From Amphritea balenae (lineage in GTDB: Bacteria; Pseudomonadota; Gammaproteobacteria; Pseudomonadales; Balneatricaceae): DNA of 64,000 nucleotides. The number at the start of each line of letters is the position of its first letter. Within the stretch, counting starts at the first letter, position 1. Below, piece after piece: positions 44,396-52,375 of the stretch. The translations under genes were made by a program, and so were the position numbers. The notes under the pieces were generated by a model. It was given only the letters and a program-made list of their open reading frames with translations, was not told the origin of the DNA and did not search any database. Location: assembly GCF_003858655.1 (NCBI RefSeq), contig NZ_RQXV01000001.1:186001-250000 (forward strand), written 5' to 3'.

Positions 44396-45280
44396 ATGCG
44401 TCTGAGAAACCTCAATACATTTGTAAAAGTTGCCCGACTGGGAAGCTTTCACGCCGCAGCACAGCAGCTGCATGCAACTCAGCCTGCTATCTCAGCCCGT
44501 ATTAATGCATTAGAAACAGAGCTGGGCACGCAACTTTTTATCCGCGATAAAAGCGGCACCCGGCTCTCCCCCCGGGGTATACAATTATTGCCCTATGCTG
44601 AAAAGCTACTGGCCATCAGTCAGGAGATGAAACAGCAGGTCGCTGAAGAGAACCCACAAAAAGGCACTCTGCGTATTGGTATCGCCGATACACTGGCTCA
44701 TTTGTGGCTCTCTCCCCTGTTAAAACACTGGCAAGAGCAACATCCATTGATGTCCTTCGAGTTAATCAGTGATGTTACACCGACCCTGATCCGGCAACTA
44801 AAAGAATATCAAATGGACCTGGCCCTGATGGTGGCTGATCAAACCCATATGCCGGAACTGGTGACCGAGCCTCTGTGCAGTTATCCGCAACATTGGGTAG
44901 CAACACCGCAGCTACTGAATCAAAATCCGGTTAGCAGTATTGAAGCATTAAGCCTCTGCCCTATTCTCAGTTTTCCCCGGGACACCCGCCCCTGGGATTA
45001 TCTGCAACAACTATTTCGTCCCCTTGAAGAGATGCCGATATTCCATACCTGCAGTTCTGTTGCCAACTTACTGACACTGACTCTGCAAGGAGTGGGTATG
45101 GCACTGCTACCTGAGCCTATAGTTCGCCCGCATCTGGAGCAGGGAGAGCTGGTTGAGTTTTCACCGGGGCCCCAACCTCCAGAACTGGCATTTTGTGCTT
45201 CATGGCGATTGGATGACGACCGCATACTACCTCAGCTACTGGCTAAAAGCGGTCGTGAAATAATGTCTGATCAATCTTAA
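44396..45280 (+). CDS. LysR-family transcriptional regulator
   Basis: A 294-residue LysR protein. The helix-turn-helix lies at residues 1-60 (MRLRNLNTFVKVARLGSFHA, HATQPAISARINALE), and the effector domain from about 88 to 290 (GTLRIGIADTLAHLWLSPLL). The frame is open for 22 codons upstream, but LysR proteins begin right at MRLRNL-type sequences, so I use the ATG at 44396. No divergent partner is present; the next gene, encoding the aminotransferase, lies 387 bases downstream on the same strand. Confidence 0.85.
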   Translation: MRLRNLNTFVKVARLGSFHAAAQQLHATQPAISARINALETELGTQLFIRDKSGTRLSPRGIQLLPYAEKLLAISQEMKQQVAEENPQKGTLRIGIADTLAHLWLSPLLKHWQEQHPLMSFELISDVTPTLIRQLKEYQMDLALMVADQTHMPELVTEPLCSYPQHWVATPQLLNQNPVSSIEALSLCPILSFPRDTRPWDYLQQLFRPLEEMPIFHTCSSVANLLTLTLQGVGMALLPEPIVRPHLEQGELVEFSPGPQPPELAFCASWRLDDDRILPQLLAKSGREIMSDQS

Positions 45281-45667
45281 AGCAATTCGATAAGCATAAA
45301 GATTGAAGTTATTTTTACTATTTTCTTAAAATAAGCAGGAAATTTTACTCTTTGGTTCTGAAAAGCGGAAATATCTGCTTATCTTTTTCTGGCTCTTGCA
45401 ACTAATACACTTTTTTAAGAAACTGCAGGTAACTCAAAAAGTCAGACTGTAGATTTCTGCCGGCATCAGCCACAAGCACAGCCGGGCAATCTGCACGTTT
45501 AAGCAACAAAGAAGTAAGCGACCAAGAAGTTGTCCTCAGGCCGAAGCCCGGCCGAATTATACTAACAACTGAGTGTCAAAGAATTCCGGATCGTTGCCGG
45601 AGGCACAACTGCCGCTGCGGTTTTGTCACAGGCAATGCCCCCTAACAAGTTTGAAAGGATGGTTAAT
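45281..45667. other. Long leader region before the D-amino-acid aminotransferase gene
   Basis: A 387-base gap without a supported gene. The first half is AT-rich (promoter-like) and the second half is GC-richer with short complementary motifs (GGCA/TGCC near 45601-45614). Such a long gap before a highly expressed-looking gene may hold regulatory sequence, but no single element is clear to me. Confidence 0.35.
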
Positions 45668-46531
45668 ATGAGCATTTCTTATCTGAATGGCGAATACCAG
45701 CCGCTGGCTGAAGCCCGCATCTCTCCACTGGATCGCGGCTTCCTGTTTGGCGACGGTATCTACGAAGTTATCCCATACTACGGCGGTAAGTCCGTTGGTC
45801 TGATGCCCCATATCAACCGTATGATCAATGGCCTGGCGGCTATCGAGATCAAAAACAGCCACACTGCTGAAGAGTGGAAAACACTGCTGGATGATCTGGT
45901 AGAGCGCAATGCTGACATGGGCGAAAACCTGGGTGTTTATGTTCACATTTCCCGTGGTACTGACGTGAAGCGTTACCACCCTTACCCGGAAAATGTTGAG
46001 CCGACCATCTTCTGCTTCTGCTTCGGCATCAAAGATCCTGAACCACTGGATCGCTCTGCAGTAACACAGTACAGCCTGGTATCTACCGAAGACCTGCGCT
46101 GGCAGCGTTGCCACATCAAGTCCACTGCACTGCTGGGCAACGTAATGCACTTCCAGGAAGGCTACTCTACCGGTGCCGACGAAGCGCTGCTGTACAACGC
46201 TAACAACGAACTGACCGAAGGGTCTTCTTGTAACGTTTTCGTTGTTAAAGACGGCAAGATCAGCACCCCGATTCAGGACAATCAGATCCTGCCAGGTATC
46301 ACTCGTCGTATCATCCTGGACAGCCTGAAGTCTGACGGCAACCTGGACGTTGAAGAGCGTATCATCACTATGGATGAGGTACGTAACGCTGATGAATTGT
46401 GGATCACCTCTTCCTCTAAAGAGATCGCACCGGTCACTAAGCTGGATGGTCAGCCTGTAGGTAACGGCGAAGTTGGCGAGATCTGGGAACAGGCATTCAA
46501 GGTTTACACTGCATCTAAGTTTGATTTCTGA
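45668..46531 (+). CDS. dat: D-amino-acid aminotransferase-like (PLP class IV)
   Basis: A 287-residue class IV aminotransferase. It has DRGFLFGDGIYEVIPYYGGK at the N-terminus, the PLP lysine in CHIKSTALLGNVM, and the phosphate-binding ELTEGSSCNVFVVKDG motif. The overall pattern fits D-alanine/D-amino-acid transaminases better than branched-chain or aminodeoxychorismate enzymes. It would interconvert D-alanine and D-glutamate. The frame is open to 45623, but the ATG at 45668 has the GAAAGGA ribosome binding site and starts the family. Codon choice is strongly biased, suggesting high expression. A terminator follows. Confidence 0.85.
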   Translation: MSISYLNGEYQPLAEARISPLDRGFLFGDGIYEVIPYYGGKSVGLMPHINRMINGLAAIEIKNSHTAEEWKTLLDDLVERNADMGENLGVYVHISRGTDVKRYHPYPENVEPTIFCFCFGIKDPEPLDRSAVTQYSLVSTEDLRWQRCHIKSTALLGNVMHFQEGYSTGADEALLYNANNELTEGSSCNVFVVKDGKISTPIQDNQILPGITRRIILDSLKSDGNLDVEERIITMDEVRNADELWITSSSKEIAPVTKLDGQPVGNGEVGEIWEQAFKVYTASKFDF

Positions 46532-46552
46532 GCAAACGCTGCAGTAAATAAA

Positions 46553-46578
46553 AACGCGCCTTATGGCGCGTTTTTTTT
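46553..46578 (+). terminator. Intrinsic terminator after the aminotransferase-like gene
   Basis: AACGCGCC (46553-46560) pairs with GGCGCGTT (46565-46572), loop TTAT, followed by T-run. It lies about 20 bases after the stop. Confidence 0.92.
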
Positions 46579-46608
46579 AATTCGAAACCTGAGCAAAACC
46601 TTAGCTAT

Positions 46609-46935
46609 CTAGCCTTTTTCAAGATACGGAATCGTACCCGCTACATCTGTGTCATCTATCATCTGAAACCTGCTATTAGATCCCGCCTGCCTGCTACTGC
46701 CATAAGGAGCATATTGTGGATCAGCGGCAAATGCCCTGGCCGATTCAGCATCAGGAAAAGTCAGCAACGCAATTAACGTGGTAGGAAGAGGCTCTCCTTC
46801 AAGAACTTCAACATCAGCACTGCGAGCCAGATACTTACCGCCGTGCTTATGAACAATATCATGAACCTTTTGTGCATATTCAGGAATCCAGGCATCGTCG
46901 GTTACTTCCACGTCAGCTATTACATAAACTGTCAT
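46609..46935 (-). CDS. DUF1330 family protein
   Basis: A 108-residue protein with a ferredoxin-like alpha/beta fold of the DUF1330 family: YVIADVEVTDDAWIPEYAQK, KHGGKYLARSADVEVLEG, LIALLTFPDAESARAFAADP and YAPYGSSRQAGSNSRFQMID. The function is unknown. AGGAG lies 8 bases before the ATG at 46935 and only 2 before the ATG at 46941, so I choose 46935; the frame extends further upstream without a good start. Confidence 0.82.
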   Translation of the reverse strand: MTVYVIADVEVTDDAWIPEYAQKVHDIVHKHGGKYLARSADVEVLEGEPLPTTLIALLTFPDAESARAFAADPQYAPYGSSRQAGSNSRFQMIDDTDVAGTIPYLEKG

Positions 46936-47167
46936 CTTCATATCTCCTAAGAAAAACCTATTAATATTCAAATAAGGTAGAACGTTAAAGCTTAGCAACA
47001 CTGACAGAGAATGACCGAATAAAACCTAAATCGAAGAACAACAAGTAATTAAAACAGGTGGGATATAACAAGAGCGGCATAATAAACTGAAACTGACAAC
47101 GCATTAACTACCGCTAAAAACTAAAATCTGAACCTTGTGCCCTTAAAAACGATAACCTGATACCCGC

Positions 47168-49111
47168 TCAACCTAATCCAAGCGCGCTCACTTTTTCGCG
47201 AATTTCCTGATACCGCAGACTTTCGCAACAACCAAAACCACTCAGTTGCCGCACTTTATTCCTGGCAAACAAGGGCACACTGATACCTGCCAGGAAGCGA
47301 CAGCAGGTATCGAGGGATAACTGCTGTTGAGTTTTAGCAGCCAGATGTTGCTGCAATACATTCAGATCCGATTTTATCTGTTCGTTATCAGGCCATTGTG
47401 GGGTTGTAGAATACGCTAGTTTGGCTGGCTGCCCCCGACACACTGAACAATGACCACAGTCTTGTGCTGTTTGACTATCATCAAAATAGAGTGACAGGTT
47501 TCGACTCAGACAGCTGTCCAGTTCAAAGAAATTAACCAGCGAAGCGATACGACGGACCTCTTTTTGCTCTTTCTCAGCAAAATAGTCATACAGCTTCTGC
47601 CCCAATCCTTCGTCAGCCAACAAAGCCTGATCAACCTGAAATACTTCAGTAATCTTTTTAGTTTCCAGTTCGATTAACTGCTGTTCCTGCAGGTAATCCA
47701 GCGCCGCCACTATTCGCTTACGGTCACAGTTATAAGCCTTTTGCAGGGCGTCAAACGATAAACTGCCCCACACCCGCTTAAAGCTTGTGTTAGCGAAGAT
47801 TGATTGAACAAAGTCCTGTCGCTCACCGTTGAAGCGTGCAAGAATCTGGCTTTCTGGTTGCAACAGTTTGTATTTAAAATCGGCAAAGTATGAGTATAAA
47901 GGCCGAATCACACCTAGTAGCTCTAACTGAACCAACAGCGTTTTCATCGGCAGCTGACGGATGTTACTAGCATTAGACAGACCATACAGCTGTAGCTCCC
48001 ACTGCTGGTTCTGACATTCCTGACGGATAGTGTTCAGCACATATTCAATACCCCTGAGTTCAGGTGTATCGCCATAGACAAAGTTCTCAACCGTATTCAA
48101 ACCATCCAGATTAGCCAGGGTGATACAGTTCGAAGGTTGCCCATCCCGCCCTGCCCGGCCTATCTCCTGGCTATAGTTTTCAATCGACTTAGGCAGATCA
48201 TAATGAATGACAAAGCGGATATCCGACTTATCGATACCCATCCCAAAGGCGATAGTCGCAACAACCACATCCAGCCTGCCCGCCATAAAGTCAGACTGAA
48301 TCTTCTGCCGCTTCTCATCTTCAAATCCGGCATGATAGGCCGCCGCATTAATACCCTGCTGCCTCAGAAACCCAGCAACCTGCTCTGCGGTATGTTGCAG
48401 AGTGACGTAGACAATACCCGCGCCACTCTGTTGCTGTATCAACTGTTGCAAGCACTGCTCTTTATCCTGAGCAGACACAGGTAACACCTGCAGATCTAAG
48501 TTAGCCCGATAAAAGCCGGTTTGCACTATATGCTGCTCACCGATAGCAAACTTCTGCGCCATATCGAGCTTTACTTTTCGCGTAGCCGTCGCTGTCAGCA
48601 GCAACACCAGAGGAATATTCAACTCTTTTCGATAGGCGGGTAATTTGAGGTAATCCGGGCGGAAATTATGACCCCACTCAGAGATACAGTGCGCCTCATC
48701 CACCACCAGCATTGATACCGGTACCGACTGAATAAACTGCCGGAAGCGTTCATTCTTAAAACGCTCTACCGACACCATCAGGATTTTTGTCTTGCCGCTA
48801 CGAACATCCGCCATTACCTGCCTGTTCTGATCAGGTGTAAGCGTAGAATCAATACTGGCAGCGGCAATACCTTTTGCTGCCAGAAACTCGAGCTGGTCTT
48901 TCATCAGGGCCAGCAAAGGGGATATCACCAAAGTCAGATGGGGTAACTGAGTTGCGGTTAACTGATAGCAGAGCGATTTACCGGAGCCCGTCGGAAAAAT
49001 TGCCAGCGAAGACACACCCTGCAATAACTGATCAATAGTTTGCTCCTGTCCGGGACGAAACTGATCGAAGCCAAAGTATTGCGTTAATGGAGTATGCAGG
49101 TCGACGGTCAT
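47168..49111 (-). CDS. recQ: RecQ-type ATP-dependent DNA helicase
   Basis: A 647-residue superfamily 2 helicase. It has Walker A FPTGSGKSLCYQL (T41-S46), DEAH at 138-141 with the WGHNFRPDY aromatic-rich loop, motif VI region IENYSQEIGRAGRDGQPSNC, and the RecQ zinc region with DCGHCSVCRG near residue 540. The C-terminus lacks the conventional HRDC domain seen in E. coli RecQ but has an uncharacterised helical end. It acts in recombination and repair. It is on the minus strand, between DUF1330 and DUF3422 genes. Confidence 0.9.
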   Translation of the reverse strand: MTVDLHTPLTQYFGFDQFRPGQEQTIDQLLQGVSSLAIFPTGSGKSLCYQLTATQLPHLTLVISPLLALMKDQLEFLAAKGIAAASIDSTLTPDQNRQVMADVRSGKTKILMVSVERFKNERFRQFIQSVPVSMLVVDEAHCISEWGHNFRPDYLKLPAYRKELNIPLVLLLTATATRKVKLDMAQKFAIGEQHIVQTGFYRANLDLQVLPVSAQDKEQCLQQLIQQQSGAGIVYVTLQHTAEQVAGFLRQQGINAAAYHAGFEDEKRQKIQSDFMAGRLDVVVATIAFGMGIDKSDIRFVIHYDLPKSIENYSQEIGRAGRDGQPSNCITLANLDGLNTVENFVYGDTPELRGIEYVLNTIRQECQNQQWELQLYGLSNASNIRQLPMKTLLVQLELLGVIRPLYSYFADFKYKLLQPESQILARFNGERQDFVQSIFANTSFKRVWGSLSFDALQKAYNCDRKRIVAALDYLQEQQLIELETKKITEVFQVDQALLADEGLGQKLYDYFAEKEQKEVRRIASLVNFFELDSCLSRNLSLYFDDSQTAQDCGHCSVCRGQPAKLAYSTTPQWPDNEQIKSDLNVLQQHLAAKTQQQLSLDTCCRFLAGISVPLFARNKVRQLSGFGCCESLRYQEIREKVSALGLG

Positions 49112-49226
49112 AATTAATCCTTAAAGACTGAGGCCCGATCTGAACAGAAGATTCGGGACCACCGATTATACCGGCGATAGCCTGCTTCAGTCTCGGCCGG
49201 TCCAGAATTTACTGATATGACGACGT

Positions 49227-50579
49227 TTATTCGATACCTTTGATGCGCTTTCTTAGCCTGCGACTGAGTATCCATACCGACAACAGCACTACAGGTAACA
49301 TGATCGCTATAGTCCGCGCACTACTGAATCCCAGGTTAAATGTATCGGCCGCATCCAGCAGATAGCCACAGAGAGCCAGCACATAATACGTGATCACCAC
49401 CACCGACAGTCCCTCGACTGTTTGCTGTAAGCTGAACTGCATTTGCGCCCGACGGTCCATCGATTGCAACAGCGCCTGATTCTGAGCTTCAATCGCCATA
49501 TCGATCCGGGTGCGTAAAAAGTCAGTCGCCCGGTCGACCCGGCCGGCCAGATCATCCAGCCGACGCTTAGCGGCATCTACCGTTCGCAATGCTGGCGATA
49601 AGCGCCGGTCAATAAAGGCCGACAGGGTTTGAAGCTCATTAATCTCTCGTTCTTCCAACTCATCCAATCGGCTCTGAACCATCTGGTAATAAGCCCGTCC
49701 GGCATCAAACCGGTAGCGGGAAGCTGCGATAAGCTCTGCAATGGCTGCGGCCATGTCCGATAACTCAGCTAGCTGTTGCTGCTCTTCTGCTGAATCTCTT
49801 CGTCCGCTGATCTGACGCACCAGCCGTGCTAGCTGCGCCTCCATATCACTCACCTGAGCACTAACCCGCTGTGCTTCGGGAAATGCCAATAGCATCATAT
49901 TACGATAAGCTTCCAGCTCCAGCAGCGCCCGTACTACCCGACCACTCTGGCATTCATTCATGCTGTTATTAAGCAATAAAATACGATTAAAGCCATCCGT
50001 ATGCAGGCGCAAAGCACTCCAAATCGTCGCGGCACCATCACGTAGCTCCGACGCCAACAGTCGCTGCCCTTCAAAATATTGTCGGAGAGTTTCCCGATCC
50101 GGCAGCGTACCACTCTCCATCGCATCGATATGCACCGCAGAGATCACCTCTCCCGGCACTTGTTGTAACCAGTCTGATGGAATCAGGGATATGGGGGGGT
50201 GTGCAAAAGGTGATGAATCTACACCGTAAACCATAAAGCTATAGCTACTGAATTCAGTATGACGCTCCCAACGAACCTCAAACTCACCAAAGTTCTGATA
50301 AAAGCAGGACTCACCTAATTTCGGCGGATTAACACTGTAACGCTTACAAAGCGCCTGCAGATGAATCAGTTCAGCATCAGAGCCGGAAACATCACTGTCA
50401 GTCACCGCCTCGTTACTATGAAAAAATGCGATATGGGATACACGCAGGGGCGTATCACCGATGGGGAATGGCCGGGTATGCAGATCGGCATAACTCTCAC
50501 TAAAGCGCTCATGCTTTCGCAGCTGGCTATAGTGACCGTTACTTACCAGCGGCACTTGTTCAATAGTATTAAAAGCCAT
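49227..50579 (-). CDS. DUF3422 family membrane protein
   Basis: A 450-residue protein of the DUF3422 family. The N-terminal part is soluble (HERFSESYADLHTRPFPIGD, REDxx-type segments), the central part has long helices and coiled coil (residues 215-370), and two hydrophobic segments lie near the C-terminus (390-415 and 427-445). Function is unknown; it is often near redox or stress genes. The ATG at 50579 is preceded by GAGGAAG at good spacing; a TTG codon just upstream is the less likely start. Confidence 0.83.
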   Translation of the reverse strand: MAFNTIEQVPLVSNGHYSQLRKHERFSESYADLHTRPFPIGDTPLRVSHIAFFHSNEAVTDSDVSGSDAELIHLQALCKRYSVNPPKLGESCFYQNFGEFEVRWERHTEFSSYSFMVYGVDSSPFAHPPISLIPSDWLQQVPGEVISAVHIDAMESGTLPDRETLRQYFEGQRLLASELRDGAATIWSALRLHTDGFNRILLLNNSMNECQSGRVVRALLELEAYRNMMLLAFPEAQRVSAQVSDMEAQLARLVRQISGRRDSAEEQQQLAELSDMAAAIAELIAASRYRFDAGRAYYQMVQSRLDELEEREINELQTLSAFIDRRLSPALRTVDAAKRRLDDLAGRVDRATDFLRTRIDMAIEAQNQALLQSMDRRAQMQFSLQQTVEGLSVVVITYYVLALCGYLLDAADTFNLGFSSARTIAIMLPVVLLSVWILSRRLRKRIKGIE

Positions 50580-50614
50580 CAAAGCTTCCTCTTATTTTTA
50601 TTGCCGACCATCAT

Positions 50615-50644
50615 AAATAAAAATGGGGGGATATAAATCCCCCC
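50615..50644 (-). terminator. Strong intrinsic terminator downstream of the aminotransferase
   Basis: On the minus strand GGGGGGAT and ATCCCCCC (50637-50644 with 50625-50632) form an 8-bp stem with loop TTAT, followed by ATTTTTATTT. It lies about 185 bases after the aminotransferase stop and ends the structured region. Confidence 0.92.
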
Positions 50645-50800
50645 GAAGGATGATCCGTACAGGACCAGTGCTCAAGAAAGCAAGTGCGTGATTCAGCCAT
50701 TGCGACGGAGCCAGCTGAATCTAAGGGACATAGGCTGTTATTGCGGAAATAACAGCAGGGGCGACCTGATTACATGTCCCTCACAACAATCAGGCCGTGC
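50645..50800 (-). ncRNA. Candidate structured RNA / structured 3' UTR
   Basis: The 185 bases between the aminotransferase stop and its terminator carry four perfect inverted repeats. Stem a is 50690-50697 with 50714-50721 (8 bp). Stem b is 50724-50731 with 50774-50781 (8 bp). Stem c, nested in b, is 50734-50742 with 50748-50756 (9 bp, 5-nt loop). Stem d is 50765-50771 with 50788-50794 (7 bp). One arm of b lies in the loop of d, so b and d together would form a pseudoknot or alternative structures. The strand is inferred from the terminator. No protein is supported in the region. I do not recognise an established class. Pseudomonas species have a described RNA motif downstream of gabT aminotransferase genes, but I cannot show relatedness. 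Confidence 0.55.
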
Positions 50801-50829
50801 TTGAAGTTAAACAATCAATATCTGAACCA

Positions 50830-52182
50830 TTAAGCAGCTAGCAACCCTTGCTTAGTCACAAAATCCAGCGTGTCATTCAGTGCCAGCCCCAGTTTTTCGA
50901 TCATTTCATCGATCTGGGCAACCGTAACAATCAACGGTGGACAGAACGCCAGTGAGTTAGCGGCCACTGCCCGGGTAATCATGCCGTGGTCCTGACAGGC
51001 CTGCATGGCAAACGTACCTACAGCACCACCCTCAAACGGCTGGCCGGTCTGTTTGTCTGCAACCATCTCAACAGCGGCAATCATTCCCTCACCACGGACT
51101 TCTCCGACCAGCGGGTGATCCAGGAATTCACGCAGACGGGTTTGCATATACTCACCCAACTCTGCCGCACGACCAAAGATATTGTCACGCTCATAAATTT
51201 CCAGGGTTTTAAGTGCAACAGCTGCAGCCACCGGATGACCAGAGTAAGTATACCCATGGCCAAACACACCCACTTTAGCGCTTGGTTCGATCATCGCTTC
51301 GTACATATCACCACGGATAACAGAAGCACTGATCGGCATATAAGCGGAAGAGAGCTGCTTGGCCAGCGTCATCATTGCCGGCTTCTCGATGCCCATCGTC
51401 GTGCAACCAAAGTCATTGCCGGTACGGCCAAAGCCGGTGATAACCTCATCAGCCCAGAACAGAATACCGTGTTTATTCAGTACGGCCTGAATTTTCTGAT
51501 AATAACCCTTTGGCGGTACGATCACGCCACTGGCTCCGGTGATCGGCTCGGCAATGAACGCAGCAATAGTGTCAGCGCCTTCAGCCAGAATCAGTGCTTC
51601 AAGGTTGTTAACAATACGGTCAACAAACTGATCTTCGCTTTCACCCGGTAGGGCATTACGATAGTAATGCGGTGCATCGGTACGCAACACTCCTAACGCA
51701 TCAAACGGCAGATCAAAGTTGGTGTGGTTTGGTGGCAAGCCGGTCAGGGATGCCGCTGCTACTGTAACTCCGTGATAAGAGCGCTCACGGGAAATAATCT
51801 TAAACTTCTCAGGCTTACCGATCGCATTAAAGTAATACCGCAACATCTTAATGTGGGTATCATTAGCATCACTACCAGAATTACCAAAAAATACTTTGGC
51901 ATTCTCTACCGGCACCATCGCCGCCAGCTTGTCTGACAGATCAATACCCACCTGATGGGTCTTGCCGCCAAACATATGCGAGTAAGCCAGCTTACCCATC
52001 TGCTCAGTGGTGGTATCGATCAGCTCACGGTTGTTATAACCCAACGAAGTACACCACAGCCCTGCAAGTGCTTCTAAATACTGCTTACCTTCAGTGTCAT
52101 AAACATAAGCTCCGTCTCCCCGTTCAATAGTCAGGGTCTCGGTTACTTTCAGGTTCGTGGTTGGGTAGATAATTTCACTCAT
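50830..52182 (-). CDS. Class III (omega-)aminotransferase
   Basis: A 450-residue PLP enzyme of the class III aminotransferase family that transfers amino groups from amines or omega-amino acids. Visible are ALAGLWCTSLGYNNRELID, FFGNSGSDANDTHIKMLRYY, the PLP-ring Asp region ILFWADEVITGFGRTGNDFG, the PLP lysine in MTLAKQLSSAYMP (about residue 285), and GHGYTYSGHPVAAAVAL. It resembles taurine/beta-alanine/putrescine-pyruvate aminotransferases. The ATG at 52182 has GGAGAATATT before it. The dehydrogenase gene upstream is co-oriented, with a palindromic repeat between them. The exact substrate is unresolved. Confidence 0.87.
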   Translation of the reverse strand: MSEIIYPTTNLKVTETLTIERGDGAYVYDTEGKQYLEALAGLWCTSLGYNNRELIDTTTEQMGKLAYSHMFGGKTHQVGIDLSDKLAAMVPVENAKVFFGNSGSDANDTHIKMLRYYFNAIGKPEKFKIISRERSYHGVTVAAASLTGLPPNHTNFDLPFDALGVLRTDAPHYYRNALPGESEDQFVDRIVNNLEALILAEGADTIAAFIAEPITGASGVIVPPKGYYQKIQAVLNKHGILFWADEVITGFGRTGNDFGCTTMGIEKPAMMTLAKQLSSAYMPISASVIRGDMYEAMIEPSAKVGVFGHGYTYSGHPVAAAVALKTLEIYERDNIFGRAAELGEYMQTRLREFLDHPLVGEVRGEGMIAAVEMVADKQTGQPFEGGAVGTFAMQACQDHGMITRAVAANSLAFCPPLIVTVAQIDEMIEKLGLALNDTLDFVTKQGLLAA

Positions 52183-52254
52183 AATATTCTCCGGCAAAAT
52201 AAGCTTCACGGTGCTTATTCGTTGCTTCTATAAACTGCGGCTCAGAGCTGAAAT

Positions 52255-52351
52255 GAATAGGATAGAGCAAGGCAAATTTATTCGAAAAAGCGCAGCTTAC
52301 TGTTGTAAGTGAGCATTTTGAGAATCAATTTAACGCCGCTATCTCCTATTC
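52255..52351. repeat. Long imperfect palindromic intergenic repeat, copy 1
   Basis: The outer arms GAATAGGATAG... and ...CTATCTCCTATTC, reading inwards, are related over about 28 bases on each side, and the central core GCGCAG (52290) to TGAGCATT (52317) contains a shorter dyad GCTTAC/GTAAGT. The same core occurs again near 60912-60940. This looks like a small dispersed, REP-like palindromic element rather than a gene terminator. Confidence 0.55.
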
Positions 52352-52375
52352 AGGCAGCTTTGAAAGTAGCTTTAA

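Noticed and set aside
45626-46150. 174-aa open frame antisense to the Dat-like gene
   Set aside because: Strong codon bias of the plus-strand gene leaves the opposite frame open; no start signal or family.
50645-50800. GGA-loop pattern on the plus strand suggesting a CsrA-binding small RNA
   Set aside because: GGA motifs occur in some loops, but the only strong terminator is on the minus strand and no plus-strand promoter or terminator was seen.
50986-51651. 221-aa open frame antisense to the class III aminotransferase
   Set aside because: Shadow of a well-supported gene; His/Arg-rich composition typical of reverse-complement frames.
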